DNA from: JAPPHY01 sp965247535
GTDB taxonomy: Bacteria > Chloroflexota > Dehalococcoidia > Lucifugimonadales > UBA2985
Direction: 5' to 3'
Length of the DNA stretch: 64,000 nucleotides
Assembly (NCBI GenBank): GCA_965247535.1
Contig: OZ252018.1
Location: forward strand, 1,116,001 to 1,180,000
The notes under the pieces were generated by a model, which saw only the letters and a program-made list of their open reading frames with translations, did not search any database and was not told where the DNA came from. Numbering within the stretch: the stretch's first letter is position 1; each line of letters begins with the position of its first letter. This document shows positions 1 through 8,060 of the stretch, piece after piece. Both the position numbers and the translations under genes were made by a program.

Positions 1-746
1 CTGTCGAAGAGGCGCTGGGCGCGTTCCAGCGGGATGAGTAGCGTGGGGTCGCGGCCGGCCAGCCCGTTGCGTTCGACAACATCGGCGACCCGGAAGGAGG
101 CGGTCTCACTGCCGATATAGAGGGTCAGTTCATCGCCACGGGCGGCGTCGAGAGAGTCGGCAGCGCGGTCGTTGATGAACGCCTCGTCGCCTGCCAGGTC
201 CTCCAGCCGCACGGTGCCCCCGGAAACCGAGGTCAGTGGGGTGAATCCCTCCAGCAGCGAGGAGTCCACGCCCACGATGTTGAGCCTGCCCTCGCTCACT
301 GAGGTGCGGTTGTTCAGGGCCGGCGCGGTCTCGGCTATCGACGGCGTGAGGCCATCGATGATGTCCAGGCCGGCAACCTTCTCCTGGAGCTCGTAGAAGC
401 GGTCGACGTGGACGTACGGCACACTGCCGAAGCTGTCACCGGCGCCGGCTCTTGAGGGAAACACCACCTCGTCGATTGTGTTGAGAGCCCGAATAGCCTC
501 GTTGCGGATGGAGACGCCGAGCGTGTCGCCCGTGCCCAGCGCTGCGGCGATGATGACGGTGCTGAGCATCACGCCAATGATGATGAGCGTGGTCTGGCCG
601 CGCCTGCGGGGGATGTTGCGGAGCCCCAGCCTCACCATGACCCGGTTGCGCAGGGCCATCCAGCCCACCACGGCCATAGCGGCCAGGAAGGCGGCAAGCA
701 GCACCGCCATGATCAGGTCCATGGAAAGCCCGAAGAGGTTGTCCAC
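1..746 (-). CDS. ABC transporter permease, FtsX/MacB type (C-terminus beyond window)
   Basis: Inner-membrane permease of an ABC exporter or lipoprotein-release-like transporter. It is open from a GTG at 746 to the window edge. The start overlaps the TAG stop of the ATPase gene by one base, so the two are translationally coupled. The product begins with a hydrophobic segment (about residues 9-25) and a basic turn rich in Arg and Asn (RNIPRRR). A second hydrophobic segment (about 52-70) follows, then a soluble extracytoplasmic domain, the order seen at the N-terminus of FtsX/MacB_PCD permeases. The remaining membrane segments lie off the window. The substrate cannot be told from sequence. Confidence 0.8.
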   Translation of the reverse strand, partial: MDNLFGLSMDLIMAVLLAAFLAAMAVVGWMALRNRVMVRLGLRNIPRRRGQTTLIIIGVMLSTVIIAAALGTGDTLGVSIRNEAIRALNTIDEVVFPSRAGAGDSFGSVPYVHVDRFYELQEKVAGLDIIDGLTPSIAETAPALNNRTSVSEGRLNIVGVDSSLLEGFTPLTSVSGGTVRLEDLAGDEAFINDRAADSLDAARGDELTLYIGSETASFRVADVVERNGLAGRDPTLLIPLERAQRLFD

Positions 747-1495
747 TAGCCGCTCGAGGCCTGCTCCGGGCGGCCCTCGACCGCGGAGCCTTCGCCGGCC
801 TGTGCGGCTCCTCCGCCGGAATCTTCGATCAGCCCGTCCCGCATCATCACGATGCGGTGCGCTCGCTGTCCCACGTCCGGGGAGTGGGTGACGACCACAA
901 AGCTCTGGCCGTTGATGCGGTTCAGCCCGCACAAGAGGTCGATGATTTCGCCTGCCGTCTCGCTGTCCAGGTCGCCGGTGGGCTCGTCGGCCCACACGAT
1001 GGCAGGCCGGTTGACGAGGGCGCGGGCGATGGTGACTCGCTGGCGCTGGCCGCCGGAGAGCTCGCCGGGCAGGTGAGTGGCGCGGTCGGTCAGGCCGACG
1101 CTGTCGAGCATCTCCTTCGCGCGGGAGCGCGCTTCGGCGGAAGGGACGCCCGAAAGCAGGAGAGGCATCTCCACATTCTCGACGGCAGAGAGGACGGGCA
1201 GGAGATTGTAGAGCTGGAACACGAAACCCATGCGACGGGCGCGATAGTCGCTGCGTTCGTCGTCTGGGAGGTTGTGAAGCTCCATGCCGTCGATGAGGAC
1301 ACGACCGGAGTCGATCTCGTCGAGGCCGGACAGGCAGTTTAGGAGGGTTGTCTTGCCGCAGCCGGAGGGGCCCATGATGGCGACAATTTCGCCGCGGCCA
1401 ACGCTGAGGTCAACGCCGCGCAGGGCGTTTACGGTCAGGCTGCCGGTGCTGTAGGTCTTGCGTATGTCCCGCGCGTTGATGATGAGGTCTTCCAT
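746..1495 (-). CDS. ABC transporter ATP-binding protein, LolD/MacB family
   Basis: ATPase partner of the adjacent FtsX-type permease, expected at the cytoplasmic face. It has 249 residues. Walker A GPSGCGKTT is at 42-50, the signature LSGGQ at 146-150, Walker B with the catalytic Glu near 165-171, and the switch His at 204. These and the short length fit the LolD/MacB/FtsE group. The start is ATG 1495, preceded by GGGAGAG at good spacing; the frame is open 35 codons further up but the extra residues do not look like an ABC protein. A 25-residue acidic, Gly-rich tail follows the fold. LolD-type subunits act in lipoprotein release or peptide, macrolide or lipid export; which applies here is unknown. 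Confidence 0.9.
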   Translation of the reverse strand: MEDLIINARDIRKTYSTGSLTVNALRGVDLSVGRGEIVAIMGPSGCGKTTLLNCLSGLDEIDSGRVLIDGMELHNLPDDERSDYRARRMGFVFQLYNLLPVLSAVENVEMPLLLSGVPSAEARSRAKEMLDSVGLTDRATHLPGELSGGQRQRVTIARALVNRPAIVWADEPTGDLDSETAGEIIDLLCGLNRINGQSFVVVTHSPDVGQRAHRIVMMRDGLIEDSGGGAAQAGEGSAVEGRPEQASSG

Positions 1496-1648
1496 CGGCT
1501 CTCCCGTGTCGGTGTGATTTGCCCGTCCAATGGTAGGGGAGTGCGCAACGGAATTCAATGGGCTGTCGGGCGCGCTAGACACGCGCACCGGCGATCTCAT
1601 ACGGCCGACTTTGCAGAAAGGCCGGCAAATCGCGGGCGTGCGGTCACA

Positions 1649-2449
1649 TCAGTAGTGGATGGCGCGGGGCGTGCCGCCGCCTGCCGCGATCGCGTCGCCG
1701 TTGACGGCCACGCACCGGGGCGACGCCAGCATGGCCACCACGTAGGCGATATCCCTTGCATCGATGATCTGATCCACGCTGTTGGCCGCGGCCATGCGCC
1801 GCTCCGCCTCCTCGGGCGTGACGCCGAGCCTGCGCGCCTGCTCTTCGAGCGCGGACGCCGTGCGCTCGGTGCGAGTGGCCCCCGGATGCACGACTGTAAC
1901 GTTGATTCCGTGCGGGCCCAGCTCGTCCGCGAGGTTCTTGGTCATGGCGGATATGGCCACGTTCCGCATGCTCCCGATGGTGTTGCCCGTCTGTCGAGCG
2001 GCAAGCCCGCTGATGTTGACGATGCGTCCCCATCCCTGTCGCACCATGTGGGGCGCCGCCTCGCGGGCACACCGCAGGTAGCCCAACACCTTAACGTTCA
2101 TGTCAGGCCAGAAGTGGTCCGAAATGATGTCCGAAAGCGGGACGGGAGGCGCCGCGCCTCCGGGCTGCGCCGCACAGTTGACCAGGATGTCAAGCCGGCC
2201 AAGGGCTTCCACGGCCGATTGGACCATCGCCCTCACCGAGTCGTCGTCGGACGTGTCCGCAGAGATGGGAACGATGCGGCGGCCTGAGGCCTCGGCCAGC
2301 TCTCGCGCTGCCGCCTCCAGCGGCTCGGGCCTTCTGGCCGCGATGGCAACGTCCACGCCCTCCATCGCAAGCTCCCTCGCAATAGCCTTGCCGATGCCGC
2401 TGCTGCCTCCGGTGACAATCGCCGTCCTGCCTTGAAGCTCCAGGTCCAT
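1649..2449 (-). CDS. SDR-family protein lacking the catalytic Tyr-Lys
   Basis: 266-residue Rossmann protein of the short-chain dehydrogenase/reductase superfamily. The cofactor motif TGGSSGIG is intact at residues 13-20. Two other hallmarks are altered: the usual NNAG reads NCAA, and the region that should hold YxxxK (before the helix with LTKxLADEL) reads GSMRN, so both catalytic Tyr and Lys are replaced. The Ser preceding it (NIS) is present. Divergent SDRs with an Arg-Asn in this place exist, so it may use other chemistry or act as a binding protein rather than a normal dehydrogenase (inference). It starts at ATG 2449 behind AGGAGG-like sequence and stands alone downstream of the divergently read ferredoxin. 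Confidence 0.85.
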   Translation of the reverse strand: MDLELQGRTAIVTGGSSGIGKAIARELAMEGVDVAIAARRPEPLEAAARELAEASGRRIVPISADTSDDDSVRAMVQSAVEALGRLDILVNCAAQPGGAAPPVPLSDIISDHFWPDMNVKVLGYLRCAREAAPHMVRQGWGRIVNISGLAARQTGNTIGSMRNVAISAMTKNLADELGPHGINVTVVHPGATRTERTASALEEQARRLGVTPEEAERRMAAANSVDQIIDARDIAYVVAMLASPRCVAVNGDAIAAGGGTPRAIHY

Positions 2450-2534
2450 GCGTCCTCCTTGCCGGGCGGTTTAGCGTGAGTTGTGCGCTGCCGTGAGTAT
2501 AGCAGACGCACGCGGGTAACTCTTGTAATTTCCC

Positions 2535-2563
2535 TTGACCCTTCCCTGTGGCTATGCTACCAT
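2535..2563 (+). promoter_or_regulatory. Sigma-70 type promoter for the ferredoxin gene
   Basis: TTGACC at 2535-2540, a 17-base spacer, then TACCAT at 2558-2563 preceded by TGC (extended -10). Predicted transcription starts near 2570, giving a leader of about 85 nt before the ferredoxin ATG. Confidence 0.55.
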
Positions 2564-2653
2564 CCTCTCGATGCTGCCCAAACTCGGCGAAATTGGAGGA
2601 CAGCAGCGAATGATCAGGAGCAACGAAACCCTGGCCAAGGAGGTACCCGACCG

Positions 2654-2947
2654 ATGACCTACATCATTGCCGAGCCATGCGTTGACGTGAAGGACGGCGC
2701 CTGTGTGGACGTCTGCCCGGTGGACTGCATCTATGGCATGGACAACGACGCGGACCGCATGCTGTACATTTCTCCGGACGAGTGTATCGACTGCGCGGCC
2801 TGCGAGCCGGTGTGCCCGGTGAACGCCATCTTCGTTGAGGAGGACACGCCGGAGGAGTGGAAGGCGTGGATCCCGGTCAACTACGACTTCTTCAAGGACG
2901 AAGACGCCACCCGGGCAGTGGTCGACGAGCTCAAGCCTCTCGGCTAG
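2654..2947 (+). CDS. 7Fe ferredoxin ([3Fe-4S][4Fe-4S])
   Basis: Small soluble electron carrier, 97 residues. The N-terminal half carries Cys9, Cys17 and Cys21 followed by Pro, the Cx7CxxxCP spacing typical of a 3Fe-4S site; Cys25 is next to it. The second half holds Cys44, 47, 50 and 54 in the classic CxxCxxCxxxCP pattern for 4Fe-4S. The acidic C-terminal tail (about 35 residues) matches Azotobacter/Mycobacterium-type FdxA proteins. Start ATG 2654 was chosen over the upstream in-frame extension because the protein family begins TYII(A/T)EPC. It has its own promoter and a strong terminator, so it is probably monocistronic. The redox partners are not in the window. Confidence 0.93.
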   Translation: MTYIIAEPCVDVKDGACVDVCPVDCIYGMDNDADRMLYISPDECIDCAACEPVCPVNAIFVEEDTPEEWKAWIPVNYDFFKDEDATRAVVDELKPLG

Positions 2948-3012
2948 GCAGTCCGCTTATCCATGAGCGAGCGTAGTCGCCACAGCGACTCCGCTCCAAC
3001 TGATTGCTTACC

Positions 3013-3049
3013 AAAACAGGGAGCCTTCCTCAGGAAGGCTCCCTGTTTT
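3013..3049. terminator. Bidirectional intrinsic terminator
   Basis: Perfect 18-bp inverted repeat, arms 3013-3030 and 3032-3049, flanked by A4 on the left and T4 on the right. It sits between the convergent ferredoxin and thioredoxin-lipoprotein genes and can end transcription from both sides. Confidence 0.88.
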
Positions 3050-3095
3050 CGTTTGCGTAGAGGTCTCTTCGACGATCGCGGTGAAGGCCGGTAGG

Positions 3096-4049
3096 CTACA
3101 GCACCTGGCGCAGGCCTGCCACCAGCTCATCCAGTGACGCGTAGCCTTCGTACTTGGAGGCGATGCGCCCTTCCCTGTCCAGGATGAACACGAAGGACTC
3201 GTTGAGGTAGTCCTCAATCATGCTGAGGCCCCACGTCTCGACCAGAGGGGAGTAGCGCGCCGTCGTCAGGTCTCCCTGAATCTCGTGGGGATTGTCGTAC
3301 ACTTCTACGTGGACAAAGCTGACGCTGTCCCTGTACTCGTCCTTCAGTTCGCTCACGGTCTCCACCTGCGGGCCGCAGGTAGGGCTGGTGCACAGCGCGG
3401 GGCTGGCGAACACCACCACGGAGGGCATCCCGTCGCCTACAAGTTGCGGGATGGTGGCCTGGTACAGGTCTGGGTCAGGCGTCGACCAACTCGAGATCTC
3501 GTCGAGGCCGGTCACGTCTGAGGCGGTCCTGTTCACGTCCATTGGAGGCGACGAGCCGACGGCCGGTGTGAAGCTCGCGTCCTTCACGTGCAGGGGAATC
3601 CTGGCGGCGCTGAGCGATCCGTCCGCTCCTTCCGCCTCCACGAAGAGTTCCCACTCACCCGCGCGGTCGAGTTCGAGCTGCGTCACGTAGTTGCCCCTGG
3701 TGCCAAATGGCCACTGGTAGAACGAGGCCGTCGCGGTCTCCGAGGGGTCCGCGTCCCGGCCCTCGTCCCCAACAAACGTGGACGCGATGGACACCTGGGG
3801 CACGTCTATCAGCGCTCTCGGGCTGAGCAGCAGGAACGCCACTCGGTTCGAGCCGACGCTCAGGTCCGTGGTTGCCAGGATGCCGGTGAGGTCTGTGTCG
3901 TCCGGCGTGGGCGTCGGCGCCTGCGTGGCGGTCGCGGTGGGTGCGGGCGTCGCCGTGGGGGAGCTGCAGGCCGCGCCGGCGAAGACCAGCATCGCAAGGG
4001 AGGCCGCGGCCAGGAAGTAAGGTAGGGCGCTGCGTGATAGTGCGGTCAC
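3096..4049 (-). CDS. Lipoprotein with C-terminal thioredoxin/redoxin-like domain
   Basis: 317-residue predicted lipoprotein. The signal peptide ends in a lipobox around VFAGAAC (Cys near residue 28), followed by a Thr-Pro-Ala linker to about residue 50. The middle looks like a beta-sandwich ligand domain. The C-terminal 120 residues have a thioredoxin-like layout: 'VVVFASPALC..PTCGP' in the position of the first strand and active site, and a final 'VFILDREGRIASKYEG' strand pair. The Cys pair is widely spaced (CTSPTCGP), as in Sco-like or redoxin proteins rather than CxxC thioredoxins. GTG start at 4049 has an AAGGAGAG site; it lies 17 nt after the upstream thioredoxin lipoprotein, so the two form an operon. 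Probably extracytoplasmic thiol or metal chemistry. Confidence 0.75.
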   Translation of the reverse strand: MTALSRSALPYFLAAASLAMLVFAGAACSSPTATPAPTATATQAPTPTPDDTDLTGILATTDLSVGSNRVAFLLLSPRALIDVPQVSIASTFVGDEGRDADPSETATASFYQWPFGTRGNYVTQLELDRAGEWELFVEAEGADGSLSAARIPLHVKDASFTPAVGSSPPMDVNRTASDVTGLDEISSWSTPDPDLYQATIPQLVGDGMPSVVVFASPALCTSPTCGPQVETVSELKDEYRDSVSFVHVEVYDNPHEIQGDLTTARYSPLVETWGLSMIEDYLNESFVFILDREGRIASKYEGYASLDELVAGLRQVL

Positions 4050-4066
4050 GACTTTTCTCTCCTTTC

Positions 4067-5410
4067 CTACGGCCCTTCCACGTACGAGCCAAAGGTGAAT
4101 GCGAACACGCTAAACTCGTCCGAATTGGAGCTGAGCTTGAGCTCCATGCCGTTGTACTCCGGCAGTTCCACCACTCGGTACATCCGTGGCTCCTCTACCT
4201 GGAAGTAGCTTCTGCCATCTTCGTCGTGCATGATGTCGGTGCCGCCGAAGCCCTCCGGAATCGGCTGGTCGTCAAGCGTGGCAAACACCCTGAATGGCTC
4301 GCCGTCCTCGAAGTTGATCACCACGTTTACGGTGGTGCCGTAGAACCGAAGGCCAACGTAGTCCTCCAGGTTCTCCGTGGTGCGGGCGTGGGTTACATTC
4401 TCCAGCTCCTTGGTCCAGAGGCCATGCAGGTAGAGCAGGTGGTTGATGTGGTTGCCCGGGTCTTCGTACATGATCGGGGTTCCGAGGGACGCGTCGTAGT
4501 ACTCGATGTTGCCCAGGTAGGGGGTGCTGCCGCGGTTGCGGTACTCGCCGGCGTAGAGCTCGCGAGTCTGCCCGTTCTCGAGGCCTCCGGACGCCTTGGG
4601 GTCGCGGTCCGGCCTCACAACGCCGCCTACGGGAATGTTGTAGACCTTGGCGCCGGACTCCACAAGGAGATCGCGAATCCACTCTTCCGTGGATGTGTAT
4701 GCGCCCTCGCCTATGTGCGAGTAGCGGATGATGCCGTCCTTGTCGATGAGGTACTTGGCCGGCCAGGCGCGGTTGCTGTAGGCGCGCCAGGTCCGGAAGT
4801 CGTTGTCCTGAACTATCGGGTAATTCAGGCCGTAGTCGACGGCCGCCGCCTCCACGTTCTCGGTGATCTTTTCGAACTCGAACTCCGGCGAGTGGACGCC
4901 AACGATGACCAGTCCCAGGTCGGCGTACTTGTCGTGCCACTCCTTCAGGAACGGTAGCGTGCGGATGCAGTTGACGCAGGTGTAGGTCCAGAAGTCGACG
5001 AGCACCACCTGGCCTCGAAGTTCGTCCAGGTTGAACGGCTCGGTGTTGATCCATCCGGTGATTCCGGCGAGCTGTGGCGCTGCCGGGCCGTCTGCTACGA
5101 CGTCAGGCCTGGGCGTGGCCGATGGCTGCGCCGCGGCCGTCGCGGCCTCCGACTCTGTGAGGGGCTCCTGGGCCGTTGGCTCAGGCGAATCGGAGGATGG
5201 TGCGCCTGCGTCAGCCTCGCCGGCCGGCGTGGCCTCGCCGCCGCTGCCGGTCTCCGGCTGCTGCTCGGCGGACGTGGAGGTTGGCGCCGGCGTTGAGGTT
5301 GGGTCGCCGCCGCAGGCCACCGCAAGCAGGACCGCCGCAGCGAATGTGGCGATAAGGGTTGCCGACACCGCGCGGCCGATCCTTCCCCTGTTGACGATCG
5401 ATGTATTCAT
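4067..5410 (-). CDS. Thioredoxin-domain lipoprotein, TlpA/DipZ-like
   Basis: 447-residue lipoprotein. Signal peptide with lipobox ending LLAVAC (Cys near residue 33), then a long Ser/Thr/Pro/Glu linker to about residue 110. Next is a TlpA/ResA-like thioredoxin domain with 'VDFWTYTCVNCIRTLP', that is, active site CVNC with the extra Cys typical of DipZ/CcdA-linked thioredoxins. The last 130 residues match the thioredoxin-like C-terminal (Thioredoxin_10) domain of DipZ: 'YLGN..YY', 'VGLRFYGTTVNVV'. The membrane CcdA part of DipZ is absent here. Likely outside the membrane, reducing or isomerising protein thiols, perhaps in cytochrome maturation (inference). First gene of a two-gene operon; an inverted repeat lies about 80 bp upstream. 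Confidence 0.85.
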   Translation of the reverse strand: MNTSIVNRGRIGRAVSATLIATFAAAVLLAVACGGDPTSTPAPTSTSAEQQPETGSGGEATPAGEADAGAPSSDSPEPTAQEPLTESEAATAAAQPSATPRPDVVADGPAAPQLAGITGWINTEPFNLDELRGQVVLVDFWTYTCVNCIRTLPFLKEWHDKYADLGLVIVGVHSPEFEFEKITENVEAAAVDYGLNYPIVQDNDFRTWRAYSNRAWPAKYLIDKDGIIRYSHIGEGAYTSTEEWIRDLLVESGAKVYNIPVGGVVRPDRDPKASGGLENGQTRELYAGEYRNRGSTPYLGNIEYYDASLGTPIMYEDPGNHINHLLYLHGLWTKELENVTHARTTENLEDYVGLRFYGTTVNVVINFEDGEPFRVFATLDDQPIPEGFGGTDIMHDEDGRSYFQVEEPRMYRVVELPEYNGMELKLSSNSDEFSVFAFTFGSYVEGP

Positions 5411-5488
5411 ACGCTCACCCCTGAGTGGTCATGTATTCCGGGAATCCTCCCTCAAGTGTCAGTCTAGCCCCGCTATATTAGCATTATC

Positions 5489-5501
5489 TTAACTATGTTA
5501 A
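5489..5501. promoter_or_regulatory. Inverted repeat upstream of the thioredoxin lipoprotein operon
   Basis: TTAAC-TAT-GTTAA, perfect 5+3+5 palindrome in a short AT-rich patch (about 5472-5502), 79 bp upstream of the ATG at 5410. Placed as an operator or near a promoter; no regulator gene is adjacent. Confidence 0.35.
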
Positions 5502-5621
5502 TCCGCCCTTACGCAGCAGGCACGGAGGACTCTCGACCGCCCGCTCTGCTCACGGATTCCGTCACTAGTCTAAGCGGGCGTGCCATCGAGGGCAAACGGG
5601 CGCAAGCGCGGCGACTGCGGG

Positions 5622-5960
5622 TCAGCCGCCCGAGATTGCGCAGCCGGGCGTTAGATCATCGGGGAAGTCGCGGCACCGCTGGGGCCTGTGCTCGTAGATC
5701 CGGCATGCGCTGGTTTCGGGGTCCAGCATCGGACATCGCCATCCGGGGTGGTCGTCGAAGCGGACCCAGGCGCGGCCGTCGCTCGCCCACCTTACGACCG
5801 CGGTCGCGCCGATTGCGGCGGCATTCTCCCTGAACGGCTGTACCTCACGCGCCTCGAGCGCGAGCACCAGAGGGCCTTGGCAGCACATCGCGCGGCACTG
5901 CTCCATACAGATGCGGCTGGCGGCCTCGGCGGTGAGCCCGGGGATCAGGTGCGGCGCCAT
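5622..5960 (-). CDS. Cys-cluster protein, YkgJ family
   Basis: 112-residue cytoplasmic protein. Cys18, 22, 26 and 27 form the CxxxCxxxCC cluster; further Cys at 76, 86, 96 and 107, with 'CRIYEHRPQRCRDFP', match the YkgJ/zinc- or iron-chelating family (CxxxxCC motif). Members probably bind Zn or an Fe-S centre; their reaction is unknown. The gene starts at ATG 5960, inside the end of the MFS gene (16-nt overlap), so it is translationally coupled to it. The same frame stays open far upstream across the MFS gene, but that part is a shadow. Confidence 0.8.
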   Translation of the reverse strand: MAPHLIPGLTAEAASRICMEQCRAMCCQGPLVLALEAREVQPFRENAAAIGATAVVRWASDGRAWVRFDDHPGWRCPMLDPETSACRIYEHRPQRCRDFPDDLTPGCAISGG

Positions 5961-7222
5961 CGCATCCTCCGGGCGCTGCGGTCGAGGCGCAGGGCCGAGC
6001 GGAATGTGGCGCCGATGTACAGCGTAATGAACACGCCACCCATCGCCACGGCGAACGGCGGGTTGACGGCGGTTGCCACCGCGCCGGCAAGGAATCCGCC
6101 CACCGGAGTGAAGCCGAACGTGAGGCCGTAGATTCCAAGCACCCGGCCTCGCATGTCGTCGTCGCAGTGCAGCTGGAGCATCGTGCCCATGGTGACGTCG
6201 TAGGCCATCAGGGAGCCGCCGGCGACCCCGGCCATCAGCAGGGAGAGGGCGAAGACGGGCGAGTAGGCAAAGAGCACTATCGAAATGCCGGCGCCCAGTG
6301 TGGTGAACGCAAGCAGGGCGCCCTTTCGCCGGAAGTCGCCCAGCGAGGCTACGGCGAAGGTGCTGAGCATGGAGCCCAGGCCGCTGGCCGCGGAGAGGTA
6401 GCCCAGACCGGTCGCGCCCACGTCGAGCACGTCCCTCGCCATGACCGGTATCATCACCAGATGGGAGAAGCCGAATGCCTCCATCAGCAAGCTGAGGTAG
6501 AGGAGCCGGCGAATCACCCTGTTCTGCCAGGCGTACCGCAGTCCCTGTCCGGTGGACTGCCAGATCGGCTCTCTCTGCGGGGGGGCGTGGAAGTCGCCGC
6601 GGACTGCCAGCAGGAACGCCAGGCCGAGGGCGGAGCCGGACGCGGCCAGCAGGTAGCTGCTGCCCACTCCGTAGTTGTGGATGAGCGCGCCGGCTATGAG
6701 CGAGCCGATGACCCGGCTGATGTTCATGGCCATGAGGCGGGACGCCATGGCGTTGAGCAAGCGGGCCGGCCCCACGATCTGATAGCCCAGGCCGTTGGAC
6801 GCGGGCAGCTGTGTTCCCATCAACATGCCTTGGGCCAGCGCTATTGGCGCCATGTGCCACAGCTGCACCTGGCCGGTGATTGCGAGGAAGCCGGTCAGGC
6901 CGGAAATGAAGAATCCGAAGAAGTAGACAATGCCGAGCACGAAACGCTTGTCGTAGCGCTCGACGATGGTGCCGCCGAATGCGCCGAATCCCACCAGGCC
7001 AAGGCCCTGGATTCCCGCGATGGCCCCGACCCAGAACGGCGAGTCGGTGAGCTCCAGCACAAGCCAGCCCTGAGCGAGCATTCGCACGCTCATCGACATG
7101 GAGCCGAAGAGGAAGCTGCCCCACAGCCACCGGAAGGCCGGCACCTCGAAGGCCATGAGGGCGCGGGGCAGGCGCCGGACGGCGGCGTCGCGATGGGAAA
7201 GGGAGCGGTTGGACTCCTGCAA
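5945..7222 (-). CDS. MFS transporter (EntS-like MFS_3)
   Basis: 425-residue integral membrane protein with about 12 hydrophobic segments and a basic N-terminus. The opening 'FEVPAFRWLWGSFLFGSMSMSV' and the 'RYDKRFVLG' loop after helix 2 are typical of the MFS_3 group that includes EntS and macrolide exporters. Start TTG 7222 has GGAGA just upstream; an ATG at 7156 is an alternative, closer to the family's usual length but without a clear ribosome site. Proton-driven export of a small molecule is likely; the substrate is unknown. It forms an overlapping pair with the YkgJ-type gene. Confidence 0.85.
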   Translation of the reverse strand: MQESNRSLSHRDAAVRRLPRALMAFEVPAFRWLWGSFLFGSMSMSVRMLAQGWLVLELTDSPFWVGAIAGIQGLGLVGFGAFGGTIVERYDKRFVLGIVYFFGFFISGLTGFLAITGQVQLWHMAPIALAQGMLMGTQLPASNGLGYQIVGPARLLNAMASRLMAMNISRVIGSLIAGALIHNYGVGSSYLLAASGSALGLAFLLAVRGDFHAPPQREPIWQSTGQGLRYAWQNRVIRRLLYLSLLMEAFGFSHLVMIPVMARDVLDVGATGLGYLSAASGLGSMLSTFAVASLGDFRRKGALLAFTTLGAGISIVLFAYSPVFALSLLMAGVAGGSLMAYDVTMGTMLQLHCDDDMRGRVLGIYGLTFGFTPVGGFLAGAVATAVNPPFAVAMGGVFITLYIGATFRSALRLDRSARRMRWRRT

Positions 7223-7349
7223 TGCGTCTCCAGGCGGCGGTAGAGTTGGGGATGGCGGTCAGTGGCATTCTACAGGTACGCATGGGCGGCTTCAATGGCG
7301 GCGGGCATGCCTTATGGTCACCGGCATTTCGTAGTAAACTTGGGAAGTC

Positions 7350-8027
7350 ATGTGCGGCAGGTACTCACTGGTGGCGGACATTTCGGAGCTGGCCCTCAGG
7401 TTTGACTTCGAGGGCGGCGGAGAGACGCGCCCGCCGCGCTTTAACATCGCGCCCACGCAGGAGGTCCTGGCCGTCACCCGCGACTCCGGCGACTCCCGCA
7501 ACGCCGCGCGGGCCATGCGCTGGGGCCTCATTCCGTTCTGGGCCAAGGACCCTTCCATTGGCAACCGCATGATAAATGCTCGAGCGGAGACGGTGGACAC
7601 GAGCCCCGCATTCCGCCGGGCGTTCGAGAGGCGTCGCTGCCTGGTGGTCGCGGACGGTTTCTACGAGTGGCTGAAGGTGGGAAAGGAGAGGGTGCCCATG
7701 CGTGTCTCGCTCAGCTCGGGCGAGCCCTTCGCATTCGCCGGGCTGTGGGAGACGTGGCGGTCACCGGACGGCGAGCCTCTGGCATCGTGCACCATCATCA
7801 CGACCACCCCGAACGCCGTCATGGAGCCGGTCCACAACAGGATGCCCGTGATCCTGCCGAGGAATGCCGAGGGCGTGTGGTTGGATACGTCAGGCGCGCG
7901 GTCAGCAGCAGAGCTCAAGGAACTGCTGGCGCCGTACGTAGGCCCCGGACTGGAGGTCTACGAGGTGTCCAAGCTCGTCAACTCGCCACGCAACGACACG
8001 CCGGAGATCCTGGCGCGGGTGGGCTGA
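7350..8027 (+). CDS. SRAP domain protein (abasic-site crosslinking, YedK/HMCES family)
   Basis: 225-residue SRAP protein. After Met removal, Cys2 of 'MCGRYS' is the nucleophile that bonds to abasic sites in single-stranded DNA. The other active-site residues are visible: the Asn in 'FNIAPTQ', Glu in 'DGFYEW' and His in 'HNRMPVIL'. Length equals E. coli YedK. Known SRAP proteins shield abasic sites by forming a thiazolidine crosslink and can reverse it. Single gene, convergent with nothing; the aldolase fusion follows 33 bp later on the same strand. Confidence 0.95.
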   Translation: MCGRYSLVADISELALRFDFEGGGETRPPRFNIAPTQEVLAVTRDSGDSRNAARAMRWGLIPFWAKDPSIGNRMINARAETVDTSPAFRRAFERRRCLVVADGFYEWLKVGKERVPMRVSLSSGEPFAFAGLWETWRSPDGEPLASCTIITTTPNAVMEPVHNRMPVILPRNAEGVWLDTSGARSAAELKELLAPYVGPGLEVYEVSKLVNSPRNDTPEILARVG

Positions 8028-8060
8028 GCAGCGCGATCTCGTCGCTGCAGATGACATGTT

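Noticed and set aside
1633..1672. Similarity between 1633-1672 and 23920-23958 (both contain CGTGCGGTCAC and GTAGTGG)
   Set aside because: Short and interrupted; the first lies across the end of a coding region, so chance similarity in GC-rich DNA is likely.
5961..7295. Long N-terminal extension of the YkgJ-type frame across the MFS gene
   Set aside because: Arg/Pro/Gly-rich shadow translation; the real MFS protein is on the same strand in another frame and the Cys protein has its own ATG at 5960.
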